Assembly (NCBI GenBank): GCA_031277795.1
Contig: JAITLQ010000014.1
Location: 1 to 45,226, forward strand
From: Arthrobacter sp.
GTDB lineage: Bacteria; Actinomycetota; Actinomycetes; Actinomycetales; Micrococcaceae
Direction: 5' to 3'
DNA: 45,226 nucleotides
Part shown: positions 1-9,081 of the stretch, piece after piece
Position numbering within the stretch: position 1 is the stretch's first letter
How the letters are laid out: every line of letters starts with the position of its first letter
Translations under genes and position numbers: made by a program
Notes under the pieces: model-generated
What the model saw: only the letters and a program-made list of their open reading frames with translations
What the model was told of the DNA's origin: nothing
Database searches by the model: none

Positions 1-118
1 ACAAACTCAACCGCCGCCCACGCAAAACGCTCGGCTGGGAAACCCCAGCCGAGCGCATGCGTGATCTAATCAAAGCCACCTAAACCACCAGGTGTTGCGA
101 GGACCCATAGAAACCGCC
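1..118 (+). mobile_element. Right end of an IS30-family insertion sequence (truncated by window edge)
   Basis: The window opens inside an IS30-type element. Bases 3-83 encode the last residues of an IS30 transposase. They are followed by a non-coding end, about 91-118, that starts GGTGTTGCGAGGACCC and looks like the terminal inverted repeat of actinobacterial IS30 elements. The left end, and so any target duplication, lies outside the window. The element sits only about 45 bases beyond the stop codon of the last gene of the paa operon (163). The exact outer boundary is an estimate. Confidence 0.7.
3..83 (+). CDS. IS30-family transposase, C-terminal fragment (5' end outside window)
   Basis: Reading frame 3 gives 26 residues that include LNRRPRKTLGWETPAERM and then a stop at 81-83. 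The sequence N-x-R-P-R-K-x-L-G-W-x-T-P-A-E is the hallmark C-terminus of IS30 transposases, just after the last acidic catalytic residue of the DDE domain. The rest of the gene is cut off by the window edge, so integrity and activity cannot be judged. The family call is firm despite the short length because this motif is so characteristic. Confidence 0.75.
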   Translation, partial: KLNRRPRKTLGWETPAERMRDLIKAT

Positions 119-162
119 AAGACAGTGAGGGGCCCTGTGCTTTGCTCGAGGAGAGGCAGCGC

Positions 163-978
163 TCAGTGCCTGAAGACCGGCCTGCGCTTCTCGCGGAAGG
201 CCGCAAAGCCCTCGACGTAGTGCTCGGTGGTGCGCAGCGACTCCTGCACGCGCGTCTCGGCGGCGAGGGAGTCCTCGAAGCCCAGCCCGTCGCGCACCTC
301 AAAGACCAGGGCCTTGGAGGCGAGCAGCGCGCCCGTCGCCCCGTCCGCCACGCGCTCGGCGCGCTCGCGCGCAAAAGCCAACAGCTCGTCGTCGGGCACC
401 ACACGGCTGAAGAGGCCGGAGGCCACGGCCTCCGCGCCGCCCATGAGCTCGCCCGTGTAGATGAGGTCGAGCGCGCGGTGCGTCCCGAGGCGCTGTGTCA
501 GCAGCCAGTGGCCGCCTGAATCCAGCGCGGCGCCGAGGTTGGCGAAGGGCGAGCCGAGCTTGGCGCGCTCCCCCACGTAGACCACATCGCAGGCCAGGGC
601 GAGGCCGAGGCCCACCCCGAGGCACGCGCCCTGCACGGCGGCGAAGCTCGGCGCGGGGAAGGCGTGCAGCGCGCGCATGACGGGCGCCGTGAGGCCATCC
701 AGGTAGCCGGGCACGTCGTCCGTGGCCGGGTCGACGCCGGCGATGTCGCGGCCGGCGCAGAACGCCTTGCCCTCGCCGCGCAGCAGCAACGCACGGATCT
801 CGCCGCATTCGGCCGCGGGGGCCGCGTTGGCGAGCACCTGGGCCAGATCGCGCAGCCCCTGCTCATCGATCGAGTTGAGCTTGGACGGGGCATCGAGGAT
901 GACCTCGAGCACCGCACCGCGCACCTCGCTGCGGATCATGCCGGGCCGGGAAGCGGGCGAAGCGGAGGAATCAGGCAT
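163..978 (-). CDS. paaG: Enoyl-CoA hydratase/isomerase family, probable PaaG-type ring-epoxide isomerase
   Basis: This 271-residue crotonase-fold protein is the last gene of the paa operon. Residues 74-79 (CAGRDI) and 117-123 (GACLGVG) form the expected oxyanion hole. At 148-156 the sequence LGAALDSGG places Asp153 where PaaG has its catalytic Asp, and the two-glutamate pair of classical enoyl-CoA hydratases is not evident. That favours isomerisation of ring-1,2-epoxyphenylacetyl-CoA to the oxepin over simple hydration (PaaF). The ATG at 978 overlaps the end of paaE by 8 bases and has a GGTGG upstream. An internal ATG at 939 lacks a ribosome site. The assignment among PaaG, PaaF and a generic hydratase rests on one residue plus context. 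Confidence 0.8.
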   Translation of the reverse strand: MPDSSASPASRPGMIRSEVRGAVLEVILDAPSKLNSIDEQGLRDLAQVLANAAPAAECGEIRALLLRGEGKAFCAGRDIAGVDPATDDVPGYLDGLTAPVMRALHAFPAPSFAAVQGACLGVGLGLALACDVVYVGERAKLGSPFANLGAALDSGGHWLLTQRLGTHRALDLIYTGELMGGAEAVASGLFSRVVPDDELLAFARERAERVADGATGALLASKALVFEVRDGLGFEDSLAAETRVQESLRTTEHYVEGFAAFREKRRPVFRH

Positions 979-2110
979 CGTAATCCACCACGACGCGCTC
1001 GGAGGTGGGGTGCGACTGGCACGTGAGCACGTAGCCCTGCTCGATCTCCTCGGGCTCCAGCGCGTAGTTCTCCTCCATACGCACGGTGCCCTCGATGACC
1101 TTGGCGCGGCACGTGCCGCAGACGCCGCCAGCGCACGCGAACGGCACATCCGGGCGGGCGCGCAGGGCCGCGTTGAGCACGGTCTCCTTGGCCTCGACCG
1201 GAGACTTCACGCTGCCGCGCAGGCCGTCGAGCTGGAACTCGATCTCCACGGTCTCCTGGTCGTCGGTGACGACCACGGGCTTGCCGTGCTGGCCGCTCGG
1301 ATCGCCGACCTCGCCGGTCGTGAAGAGCTCGAAGCGCACGCGCTCGGCGGCCACGCCCTTCTCGGCCAACTGATCGCGCACCAGCTGCACCATGTCCATG
1401 GGGCCGCAGAGGAACCACTCGTCGGTGGCCTCGGTGCGCAGCACGTGATCCAGCAGCGCGTCCATCTTTTCCTCGTCGATGCGGCCCGTCAGCAGCGGCG
1501 AGATGCGCTGCTCGCGGGTAAGCACGTGGTGGATCGCGAGGCGCGAGGGGTAGGAGTCCTTGAGGTCCGCAAGCTCCTCGACGAACATGACGTCGGAGCT
1601 GGAGCGGTTCGCGTAGACCAGGTCAACCGTGGCCAGCGGGTCGTTCTCCAGGACCTGGCGCGTGATCGCCATGACGGGCGTGATGCCGGAGCCGGCCGCG
1701 ATCGCCACGAGGTGCTGGCCGCTGCCCGGACGCATGAGCTCGGCCTTGGACACGAAGGTGCCCTGCGGGTTCATGACGTCGATCGTGTCGCCGACCTTGA
1801 GCTCCTCGTTGGCCCACGTGGAGAACAGGCCGCCGGCGTCCTTCTTGATGCCGACGCGGATCTCGCCGCGCACGGGCGCCGCGCAGATCGAGTAGGAGCG
1901 GCGCAGCTCCACCGGCGTGCCGTCGTAAGAGGGCACCTGCGCGCGCAGGGCCACGTACTGGCCGGCGGCGTAGTCGAACTCGTCGGCGATCTCGTCCGGG
2001 ATCGCGAACGTCACCTCGACAGCGTTGGCGGTCAGGCGGCGCACCTCGGAGACCGGGAGCGTGTGGAAGCGGGCCCGGCGGCGGGCCGGGGTGGCGGCGT
2101 CGGTAGACAT
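971..2110 (-). CDS. paaE: PaaE, reductase of the phenylacetyl-CoA 1,2-epoxidase
   Basis: This 379-residue protein should pass electrons from NADPH through FAD and a 2Fe-2S cluster to the PaaABC diiron oxygenase. The order is ferredoxin-reductase-like FAD domain (RSYS at 71-74), nucleotide-binding domain (GSGITP near 140-145) and C-terminal plant-type ferredoxin domain with cysteines 326, 331, 334 and 364 (C-x4-C-x2-C-x29-C). Length and domain order match the PaaE family, so I see no truncation. The start at 2110 lies 45 bases downstream of paaD. The downstream isomerase gene overlaps the end by 8 bases, which suggests translational coupling. Confidence 0.95.
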   Translation of the reverse strand: MSTDAATPARRRARFHTLPVSEVRRLTANAVEVTFAIPDEIADEFDYAAGQYVALRAQVPSYDGTPVELRRSYSICAAPVRGEIRVGIKKDAGGLFSTWANEELKVGDTIDVMNPQGTFVSKAELMRPGSGQHLVAIAAGSGITPVMAITRQVLENDPLATVDLVYANRSSSDVMFVEELADLKDSYPSRLAIHHVLTREQRISPLLTGRIDEEKMDALLDHVLRTEATDEWFLCGPMDMVQLVRDQLAEKGVAAERVRFELFTTGEVGDPSGQHGKPVVVTDDQETVEIEFQLDGLRGSVKSPVEAKETVLNAALRARPDVPFACAGGVCGTCRAKVIEGTVRMEENYALEPEEIEQGYVLTCQSHPTSERVVVDYDA

Positions 2111-2155
2111 GCTGAGCAGCCTCTCGTGAGGGTGGCATGAGCGCTGTGGGCGCGC

Positions 2156-2818
2156 TCAGAGGGCCTTGAAGAAGTCGAAGGGTTCCAGGCAGGCGTTGCA
2201 CTGATACAGCGCCTTGCAGGAGGTGGAGCCGAAGCGCGAGAGTTCGCGCGTATCAAGCGAGTGGCAGCGCGGGCACTTGACCGCCATGGCCAGGCGCAGG
2301 CGGTCCCCCTCGCGGCGAGGGGTGGGCGGGGCGATCCCGTACTGCGCGAGCTTGGTCTTGCCCTCCTCGCTCATCCAGTCGGTGGTCCAGGCGGGGCTGA
2401 GCGTGAGCTCGATCCGCGCGCCCGGGTAGCCGGCGTCCTGGAACGCGATGCGCAGGTCGTCGGCGATCGTGTCCATCGCGGGGCAGCCGGAGTACGTGGG
2501 CGTGATGGTCACGACCACCTCGCCCGCCTCCTGCCGCACGCCGCGCAGGATCCCCAGGTCCTTGATGCTCAGCACCGGGATCTCGGGATCGTTGACGGTC
2601 GCGGCGATCGCCTCCAGGGCGGCGTCGCCCCGGGAGTGCACGACGGCGGCCGGCCTGCTCCCGGCGCCCGTCGCCTGGGCGGCGGGGGCGTGGGCCCCCG
2701 CTCCCCCACAGCACGCCTCAGGTGAGGCGCCCGCTTCAGGCGACGCCACGACGTCGGGCATCTGTGAGGAACCCTGGCAGCACGCGCCCTGGGCCCTGTG
2801 ATGAACGTGCGTGTCCAT
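2156..2818 (-). CDS. paaD: PaaD, SufT/DUF59-type assembly factor of the phenylacetyl-CoA epoxidase
   Basis: PaaD is thought to help metal-centre maturation of the epoxidase complex. Residues from about 65 on match the family: a MIP18/DUF59 domain with the D-P-E-I-P and S-G-C-P signatures, then a zinc-ribbon-like C-terminus with cysteines 182, 185, 207 and 210. The protein is 220 residues, longer than the usual 160-170. The extra length is an N-terminal region rich in His, Cys and Ala (HVHH at 4-7 and two separate CC pairs), which could bind metal or be a poorly conserved tail. The ATG at 2818 is 4 bases past the paaC stop. An in-frame internal Met would remove part of the extension, so the start is less certain than the identity. 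Confidence 0.92.
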   Translation of the reverse strand: MDTHVHHRAQGACCQGSSQMPDVVASPEAGASPEACCGGAGAHAPAAQATGAGSRPAAVVHSRGDAALEAIAATVNDPEIPVLSIKDLGILRGVRQEAGEVVVTITPTYSGCPAMDTIADDLRIAFQDAGYPGARIELTLSPAWTTDWMSEEGKTKLAQYGIAPPTPRREGDRLRLAMAVKCPRCHSLDTRELSRFGSTSCKALYQCNACLEPFDFFKAL

Positions 2819-2822
2819 CAGA

Positions 2823-3686
2823 TCACCAGGTGGCGCCGGGGAACTTGCGGGCGAGGACCTGCATCTCGGCGAGCAGGTAGCCGAGGTGCTCAGTGTGCTC
2901 GCCGCGGCGGCCGCGGCAGAGTGCGTCCTTGGCGGCGGGCATGGCGAGCCCCGACTCCTCGATGACGGCGGTGACGCGCCGGTCCCAGTCCTCCTTGAGC
3001 GAGGACGGGAGCGCGGCGACGCCGGTGGCGGCGAGGCGCTCGTGCAGCGGCTCGTCGACGAAGAGCTCGTGGGCGTAGGGCCACATGACCTCGAGCGAGT
3101 GCTGGATGCGGCGGGCCGACTCCTCGGTGCCGCCGCCGAGGCGAAGCATCCACTGCGTGGCGTGATCCACGTGGTACTCCACCTCCTTCAGGGCCTTGGC
3201 GCTGATCGCGGCGAGGGTGGCGTCGGTGCTGTTCAGCAGGCGCGTGTAGAGCAGCTCGAGGTAGACGCTGAAGAAGAGCTGGCGGGCGATCGTCAGGCCG
3301 AAGTCCTGGCCCGGCACCTCCACGAGGTGCACGCTGCGGAACTCGTCCTCCTCGCGCCAATAGGCGAGGTCGTCCTCGGTCTTGCCGATGCTCTTGCCGC
3401 CGTAGGTCAGGAACGAGCGGGCGTGACCCAGGAGGTCGAGGCCGATGTTGCCAAGGGCGATGTCCTCCTCCATCTCCGGGGCGCGGGAGATCCACCAGGC
3501 GAGGCGCTGGGCCAGGATGAGCGAATCGTCGCCGAGCCAGACGGCGTACTCGCCGTTGTCCGCGGCCGGCGGGGCGTCCTGCAGCGCGATGTCCTCGGGG
3601 CGCAGGGCGTGGCCAGGGGTGACGCGCGTGGCCGAGGCGACGTTGTCGCCGTAGCCGGCGAACTCCTCCTCGAAGTCGTGGCTCAC
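2823..3686 (-). CDS. paaC: PaaC, structural subunit of phenylacetyl-CoA 1,2-epoxidase
   Basis: This 287-residue ferritin-like helical protein pairs with PaaA in the epoxidase core. It is the non-catalytic paralogue in characterised systems. Recognisable PaaC segments include NIGLDLLGHAR, the DDLAYWREEDEFR region and the EVEYHVDHATQW helix. I chose the GTG at 3686, which overlaps the paaB stop in a GTGA arrangement. The open frame continues upstream inside paaB, but that extension has no family similarity. It is the third gene of the operon, with 4 bases to paaD. Confidence 0.94.
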   Translation of the reverse strand: MSHDFEEEFAGYGDNVASATRVTPGHALRPEDIALQDAPPAADNGEYAVWLGDDSLILAQRLAWWISRAPEMEEDIALGNIGLDLLGHARSFLTYGGKSIGKTEDDLAYWREEDEFRSVHLVEVPGQDFGLTIARQLFFSVYLELLYTRLLNSTDATLAAISAKALKEVEYHVDHATQWMLRLGGGTEESARRIQHSLEVMWPYAHELFVDEPLHERLAATGVAALPSSLKEDWDRRVTAVIEESGLAMPAAKDALCRGRRGEHTEHLGYLLAEMQVLARKFPGATW

Positions 3687-4021
3687 AGGTGCTTCACCCC
3701 TTCGGAGGCGGTGTAGTACGTGGCGTGGCGGTAGTCCTTGCCCTTGGGGGACTCGAAGAAGGACTCCTTGTCGCGCGGGTCGCTCGCGATGATGTTGTCG
3801 GAGAGGACGACCCAGAGGGAGACGCCCTCGTTGCGGCGCGTGTACAGGTCGCGGGCGTTGCGCACGGCCATGTCCGCGTCGGGGGCGTGCAGCGAGCCGG
3901 CGTGCACGTGGGAGAGGCCGCGCGAGCTGCGCACGAAGACCTCCCACAGCGGCCAGGCGTGCTTGTCCTCTTGGAGGGCGCCCGTGGCGTTGGTGTCGTT
4001 GATCTGGTTCTCAGCGCCCAT
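3683..4021 (-). CDS. paaB: PaaB, small subunit of phenylacetyl-CoA 1,2-epoxidase
   Basis: PaaB (112 residues) is a small subunit that links PaaAC heterodimers and is needed for activity with the reductase. The central stretch WPLWEVFVRSSRGLSHVHAG, followed by residues typical of the family (A-R-D-L-Y-T-R-R-x-E-G-V-S-L-W-V-V), is diagnostic. The ATG at 4021 follows the paaA stop by one base and the end overlaps the paaC start by four, so the three subunits are translationally coupled. Length is a little above the usual 95 owing to a short polar N-terminus. Confidence 0.95.
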   Translation of the reverse strand: MGAENQINDTNATGALQEDKHAWPLWEVFVRSSRGLSHVHAGSLHAPDADMAVRNARDLYTRRNEGVSLWVVLSDNIIASDPRDKESFFESPKGKDYRHATYYTASEGVKHL

Positions 4022-4022
4022 G

Positions 4023-5009
<987 letters not shown>

Positions 5010-5077
5010 GCGCTTGGCTCCTCCTGGTCGGTGCGGGCCGTGGGTGTTTCGCGGGCGTGCGTGCCCTGCTCTGAATT

Positions 5078-5121
5078 ACTGACCGCTCGTTCAGGTTATG
5101 TGAGCGGCGTCGCATGGTCAA
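5078..5121 (-). promoter_or_regulatory. paaA promoter with PaaR-type operator
   Basis: On the minus strand TTGACC (5116-5121) is separated by 17 bases from TAACCT (5093-5098), a plausible -35/-10 pair. A 22-bp site at 5078-5099 overlaps the -10. One half is ACTGACCG and the other half is degenerate, with an inner dyad CTGACCG-CT-CGTTCAG. It matches 12 of the 16 fixed positions of the Corynebacterium PaaR motif (ACTNACCG and CGGTNAGT half sites) as I recall it. Related sites occur at 13579 and 23944. The rest of 5010-5341, apart from the palindrome at 5177-5228, shows nothing else I can support. Confidence 0.65.
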
Positions 5122-5176
5122 GCGGCGGGGGCAGTTCCTCGGGCTTGGCTGCGCCTGCCTCGCGAGCGCCAAACTG

Positions 5177-5228
5177 CTGGATCGCTTCAGGACTGCGCGA
5201 AGCTTGAGGCAGTTTTGAAGCGATCGGG
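5177..5228. repeat. Palindromic intergenic repeat, copy 1 (GAAGCGATCGGG family)
   Basis: Two 20-base arms (5177-5196 and 5209-5228) form an imperfect hairpin with a 12-base loop. The right arm GCAGTTTTGAAGCGATCGGG recurs exactly at 6366-6385, inside copy 2. Bases 5229-5232 extend the match (CCGT). This copy lies in the divergent region between paaA and the DUF559-type gene, upstream of both, so it is not simply a terminator of a neighbouring gene. The two copies flank the gene at 5342-6322. Confidence 0.7.
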
Positions 5229-5341
5229 CCGTCGGAGGACTGTCTGCCTCGCGACGAGCCATTCCCCTCACAGGGAGGACTCGTCCCCAGCGGCGCGCAA
5301 CCTCTCCCGCGTCCGCCGTGACGGTGGCCCACAGTGACCAG

Positions 5342-6322
5342 ATGGACAACGAACTTCTCCTCGCTCGAAGCCACATCATCCCGGGCGACAGCAGCGCGGC
5401 GCTCTCTCGGCGATTCACGCGCGGCGAGATCGTGAGAATCGCCCCTCGAAGCTACGTGGATGTCTCGTTGTGGGTGCAGGCCAGCCACAGAGAACGTTTC
5501 CTGATGACTGCGGCCGCTGTCTTGCGTACGCGTCCGGAGGCGATCTTCTGCGGCGCCACCTCACTTGCGTTGGTGTACCCCACCGCACCACTGCCTCAAT
5601 GCATCGACGTCTTCGTGCCAACCAACCACCATCGCGGCCGCGCCGCACCCACCTTCGCACTCCACAACGGTCCCTGGGCGGAGCAGGCTAGACGCACACC
5701 TGCCCTGCCCGTCAGGCTTCACGGACCGTGCCCAACAGCACCGGTCAATGCGTTGGGATTCCTCCGCGAGCCCACAGAACCGGCACTCGTTCATGTTCTC
5801 GCCGAGGGTGGTTGGCGAGCGTTGGCCGCCGCGGACGCAGTGCGCCGGAATGCGGCTGGGATCGATGAACTCGATGTGCAGGCCAGGATCCAGGCCATCG
5901 GTGCCGTCAGAACCCGAGCCCGAGCCGTTGGGTTGTGGAAGCAATCAACCGCCCTGAGCGACTCAGTGGCCGAATCACGAAGTCGATTCCTCATGCTGGA
6001 CGCTGGGCTTCCTGCGCCCGTGCTGCAGCAGATCCATCGCGATCAGCAGGGGTTCATCGCGCTCACCGACTTTTGGTGGGAGTGGTTGCGCCTCGTTGGC
6101 GAGGTCGATGGAATTCAGAAGTACGTGGATCCCAGCATGGGAGCAGGCCGCAGCCCGCGCGACCGCATCGCGCGCGAGAAGGCTCGCGACAATCGACTCT
6201 TCGCTCGCGGCTACCGGATCCTGCACTGGGGATGGCCGGAGCTGGAGGTTCCAGGACGGCTCGTGTCTCGGCTGATCGGAGCAGGGCTCGTTCCCGACCG
6301 ACGGCTTCGCCCATGGCCGTGA
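5342..6322 (+). CDS. Solo AbiEi-like / DUF559-type nuclease-domain protein
   Basis: This 326-residue protein has an N-terminal region like the AbiEi-type transcription-regulator fold found in many actinobacterial proteins (residues about 5-140, with a helix-turn-helix-like start and the C-G-A-T-S-L-A segment) and a C-terminal DUF559/Vsr-like nuclease domain. The PD-(D/E)xK residues appear intact: Glu211, Asp243, Glu254, Asp256 and Lys260 in ESRSRF, LTDFWWEW and GEVDGIQKY. No AbiEii-type nucleotidyltransferase partner is next to it, so a classical toxin-antitoxin role is unsupported. The start is uncertain: ATG 5342 and GTG 5318 both lack a ribosome site. The gene is somewhat less GC-rich than its neighbours and is flanked by copies of one palindromic repeat, which hints at acquisition as a cassette. 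Confidence 0.7.
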   Translation: MDNELLLARSHIIPGDSSAALSRRFTRGEIVRIAPRSYVDVSLWVQASHRERFLMTAAAVLRTRPEAIFCGATSLALVYPTAPLPQCIDVFVPTNHHRGRAAPTFALHNGPWAEQARRTPALPVRLHGPCPTAPVNALGFLREPTEPALVHVLAEGGWRALAAADAVRRNAAGIDELDVQARIQAIGAVRTRARAVGLWKQSTALSDSVAESRSRFLMLDAGLPAPVLQQIHRDQQGFIALTDFWWEWLRLVGEVDGIQKYVDPSMGAGRSPRDRIAREKARDNRLFARGYRILHWGWPELEVPGRLVSRLIGAGLVPDRRLRPWP

Positions 6323-6327
6323 GCACG

Positions 6328-6391
6328 AAACGGCCCGATCGCTTCGAAACTGCCGCAAGGTTTCAGCAGTTTTGAAGCGATCGGGCCGTTT
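6328..6391. repeat. Palindromic intergenic repeat, copy 2, between convergent genes
   Basis: Arms of 26 bases (6328-6353 and 6366-6391) are near-perfect inverted repeats around a 12-base loop. The arms end in AAACGG and CCGTTT. The right arm shares GCAGTTTTGAAGCGATCGGG with copy 1 at 5209-5228, and the loop is also related. Here it lies 6 bases after the stop at 6322 and 15 bases before the convergent stop at 6407, so it could terminate transcription from both sides. Confidence 0.75.
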
Positions 6392-6406
6392 GACCGCGGC
6401 GAGGGC

Positions 6407-7162
6407 TCAGAGCACCTTGGAGAGGAACTCCTGCAGGCGCGGCGTCTGGGGGTTGCCGAAGAGCTGCTCCGGGGCACCCTCCTCGCACACCACGCCGTCG
6501 GCCATGAAGACCACGCGGTCGCAGACCTCGCGGGCGAAGCCCATCTCGTGCGTCACGAGCACCATGGTGATGCCGGTCTGCGCCAGCTCGCGGATTACCT
6601 CGAGCACCTCGCCGACCATCTCCGGGTCCAGCGCGGAGGTGGCCTCGTCGAAGAGCATGATGCCGGGCTCCATGGCCAGCGCGCGGGCGATCGCCACGCG
6701 CTGCTTCTGGCCGCCGGAGAGCTGCGACGGACGCGCGTCCGCCTTCTCCGCCAGGCCCACGCGCTCCAGCAGACCCAGCGCCTGCTTGCGCGCCTCGTCC
6801 TTGGAGCGCTTCTTCGTCTCCACCGGTGCCAGCATCACGTTCTCGATGACCGACATGTTCGGGAAGAGGTTGAAGTGCTGGAACACCATGCCCACGTGGC
6901 GGCGGACCTCGTTGATGTCCACCTTGGGATCGGTGAGGTCGAAACCGGCCACGCGGACGGTCCCGGAGGTCGGATCCTCGAGCCGGTTCAGGCAGCGCAG
7001 GATGGTGGACTTGCCGGAGCCGGAGGGCCCGATGAGGGAGATCACCTCGCCGGCCGTCACGCTCAGGTCGATGCCCTTGAGCACCTCGTTGGAGCCGAAG
7101 GACTTACGCAGCCCCACAACGTCGATCACGGGTGCCGTCTCAGTCACGGTCTGCGCGCTCAC
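6407..7162 (-). CDS. Polar amino-acid ABC transporter ATPase (GlnQ/HisP type)
   Basis: This 251-residue ATPase powers uptake by the adjacent receptor-permease fusion. It has Walker A GPSGSGKS (about 43-50), a Q-loop in VFQHFNLF, signature LSGGQ and Walker B with [14 protein letters not shown], all typical of the PAAT family. The ATG at 7162 overlaps the stop of the upstream fusion gene as ATGA, so the two are coupled. A hairpin repeat follows at 6328-6391. The transported amino acid cannot be read from the sequence; glutamine, glutamate or a basic amino acid are all possible. Confidence 0.93.
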   Translation of the reverse strand: MSAQTVTETAPVIDVVGLRKSFGSNEVLKGIDLSVTAGEVISLIGPSGSGKSTILRCLNRLEDPTSGTVRVAGFDLTDPKVDINEVRRHVGMVFQHFNLFPNMSVIENVMLAPVETKKRSKDEARKQALGLLERVGLAEKADARPSQLSGGQKQRVAIARALAMEPGIMLFDEATSALDPEMVGEVLEVIRELAQTGITMVLVTHEMGFAREVCDRVVFMADGVVCEEGAPEQLFGNPQTPRLQEFLSKVL

Positions 7163-8670
7163 TTGTTCACCTTCTTATCCACGTAGTTCGCCAGCCAGGT
7201 CAGCAGCGTGATCACGATGAAGTAGATGACTCCGACGATGATCAGCATCTCCGTGGTGCGGAAGTTCGCCGCATAGATCTGCTGGGCCTGGTAGAGCAGT
7301 TCGGCAAAGCCGATGGTCAGCAGCAGCGAGGAGTCCTTCAGCGTGATGACCAGCTGGTTGATGATGGACGGCGTCGAGATCTTGACCGCCTGCGGCACCA
7401 CCACACGTTGCATCGACTTGCCCCAACCGAGGCCGAGCGAGCGCGAGGCCTCCATCTGGCCGGGGTCAACCGACTGCAGGCCGCCGCGGACGATCTCCGT
7501 CAGGTACGCGCCGGAGTTCAGCGCCAGCGTCGCAACGCCCGCCCAGAAGATGTCGCCCTTGACGCCCGTGATCTGGGGCAGGCCGAAGTAGAACAGGAAC
7601 GCCCACACCAGGATCGGGGTGCCGCGGAAGATCGCCACGTAGACGGTGGCGATGCCGCGCAACACGCGCGAGGTGGAGACCTTCATGAAGCCGAAGATCA
7701 GGCCCAGCGCCAGCGCGATCACGAACGCGACGAGCGTGATGACGATGGTGTTCCACAAGCCCTTGGACAGTGCCGGCCAGGAGTCTGCGGCGAGCTGGAA
7801 GATGTTGCCGGAACTCGCGGCCTGCGGGTTCAGGTACTGATCGAGGATCCGCTGGTACTCGCCGGAGGCCTTGAGATTGGCGAGGCCGTCGTTGAAGGCG
7901 GCGAGCAGTTCGGCGTTCTTGCCCTTGGCCACGGCGAAGCCGTACTGGCCGCCGGGGATCTTGTCGGTGACCACCTTGAGGCCGTTGCCCTGGGCGATGC
8001 CGTAGGCCAGCACCGGGTAGTCATCAAACACGGCCACGGCGGACTGGTTCTTGACCGACTCGTACATCGTGGCGGACTGGTCGAGGGCCTTCACGGTGAA
8101 GCCGTACTGGGCCGCGAGCTTCTGGGCTTCCGCCAGCCCCTCGGAACCGGACTTGGCCACGACGGTCTGGCCCTTCAGGTCCTCGTAACCCTTGATCGTG
8201 TCGTTGCTGGCCGCGATGGCCATCTGCACGCCGGACTCGAAGTAGGGGTCGGAGAAGTCGAAGATCTTCTTGCGCTCGTCGGTGATCGACATGCCGGCAA
8301 TGACGCCGTCTGCCTGGCCCGAGGTCACGGCGGAGAGCGCGGCCTGGAAGCCGAGCGACTGAATGTCGACCTGGAAGTTCTGGTCCTTCGCGATGGCGCG
8401 CAGGATGTCCATGTCGATGCCCACCAAGTCGCCGCTGGAGGTGTCGCGGAACTCGAAGGGGGCAAAGGTCGTGTCGGTGGCGATGGTGAACTTCTTGCCG
8501 CCGAGGTCGGCCGGTGCCACGGCCGGCAGCTTGGCCTGCACGACGGCGGCCGGTTGGCTGGCCGGGGCGGGCGCGGCCTGGGCGGCGGTGCCGCCCAGCA
8601 GCATCGCGAGGGCGGCGGCGGCCACCCCGGCGACGGCCCGCAGGCCGATTCTTGGTCGAGACAGATGCAC
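7159..8670 (-). CDS. Fused amino-acid-binding protein and ABC permease (GlnP-like)
   Basis: This 503-residue protein joins a signal peptide (1-32, cleavage after AQA), a periplasmic-binding-like receptor domain (about 50-275, starting [14 protein letters not shown]) and a HisM/GlnP-type permease (about 285-503, with the EAA-like loop G[12 protein letters not shown]). Such fusions are known for GlnPQ of Gram-positive bacteria, where the receptor is tethered to the membrane on the outer face. The GTG at 8670 is preceded by AAGGAG with 6 bases between. The open frame extends upstream, but that stretch does not look coding. Together with the ATPase it makes a complete two-gene importer, with permeases working as homodimers. 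Confidence 0.9.
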   Translation of the reverse strand: MHLSRPRIGLRAVAGVAAAALAMLLGGTAAQAAPAPASQPAAVVQAKLPAVAPADLGGKKFTIATDTTFAPFEFRDTSSGDLVGIDMDILRAIAKDQNFQVDIQSLGFQAALSAVTSGQADGVIAGMSITDERKKIFDFSDPYFESGVQMAIAASNDTIKGYEDLKGQTVVAKSGSEGLAEAQKLAAQYGFTVKALDQSATMYESVKNQSAVAVFDDYPVLAYGIAQGNGLKVVTDKIPGGQYGFAVAKGKNAELLAAFNDGLANLKASGEYQRILDQYLNPQAASSGNIFQLAADSWPALSKGLWNTIVITLVAFVIALALGLIFGFMKVSTSRVLRGIATVYVAIFRGTPILVWAFLFYFGLPQITGVKGDIFWAGVATLALNSGAYLTEIVRGGLQSVDPGQMEASRSLGLGWGKSMQRVVVPQAVKISTPSIINQLVITLKDSSLLLTIGFAELLYQAQQIYAANFRTTEMLIIVGVIYFIVITLLTWLANYVDKKVNK

Positions 8671-9081
8671 GGAGGACTCCTTAGGTGTGCGAGTGGGCAC
8701 GCTGGTCCTTGCACGTGCCTGGCACCAAGGGTAGACCCAGCGTGATCGGGCCCTCCGGGCGGCGTGAGCCGCGGCACGTCGTTCCGCGCTTCCCCTCTTT
8801 CCCAGTGGCTCCGGGGCGCTTTGCCCGACGCCGCAGCCCACCCTCGCCGGGAGGGCGCGCCGCCACCGTGCGTGCGCTGGGCCCCACGGTTCCTGCGCCT
8901 GACCTGCATGAAGGCTGTTCGTTGCGTGCGGGTTCGGTCACCATTGGGCAACCTTGGGCCGTGGGCGCGGCCACCGCCCGACGGCGCCCGGTAACGTCGC
9001 GCTTTCGGCGTCCGGTGGGCAGGGCCCCGGGCACCGGCCCGGATCCCCCCACCGGCGCAGCGCACGTTCATCGGGAGACGC
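8671..9081. other. Divergent intergenic region, no gene recognised
   Basis: These 411 bases separate the leftward amino-acid transporter from the rightward membrane-protein gene, so promoters for both should lie here. I could not identify a convincing -35/-10 pair on either strand. The open frames across it have no recognisable similarity and no good start sites. There is a short hairpin-forming stretch near 8706-8730. Confidence 0.5.

Noticed and set aside
722-2140. 472-codon plus-strand open frame over the paa operon
   Set aside because: It is the shadow of paaE and the isomerase gene, without a plausible ribosome site or domain.
5342-6322. Complete AbiE toxin-antitoxin pair
   Set aside because: No nucleotidyltransferase (AbiEii-like) gene is adjacent on either strand; only a solo protein with a nuclease domain is present.
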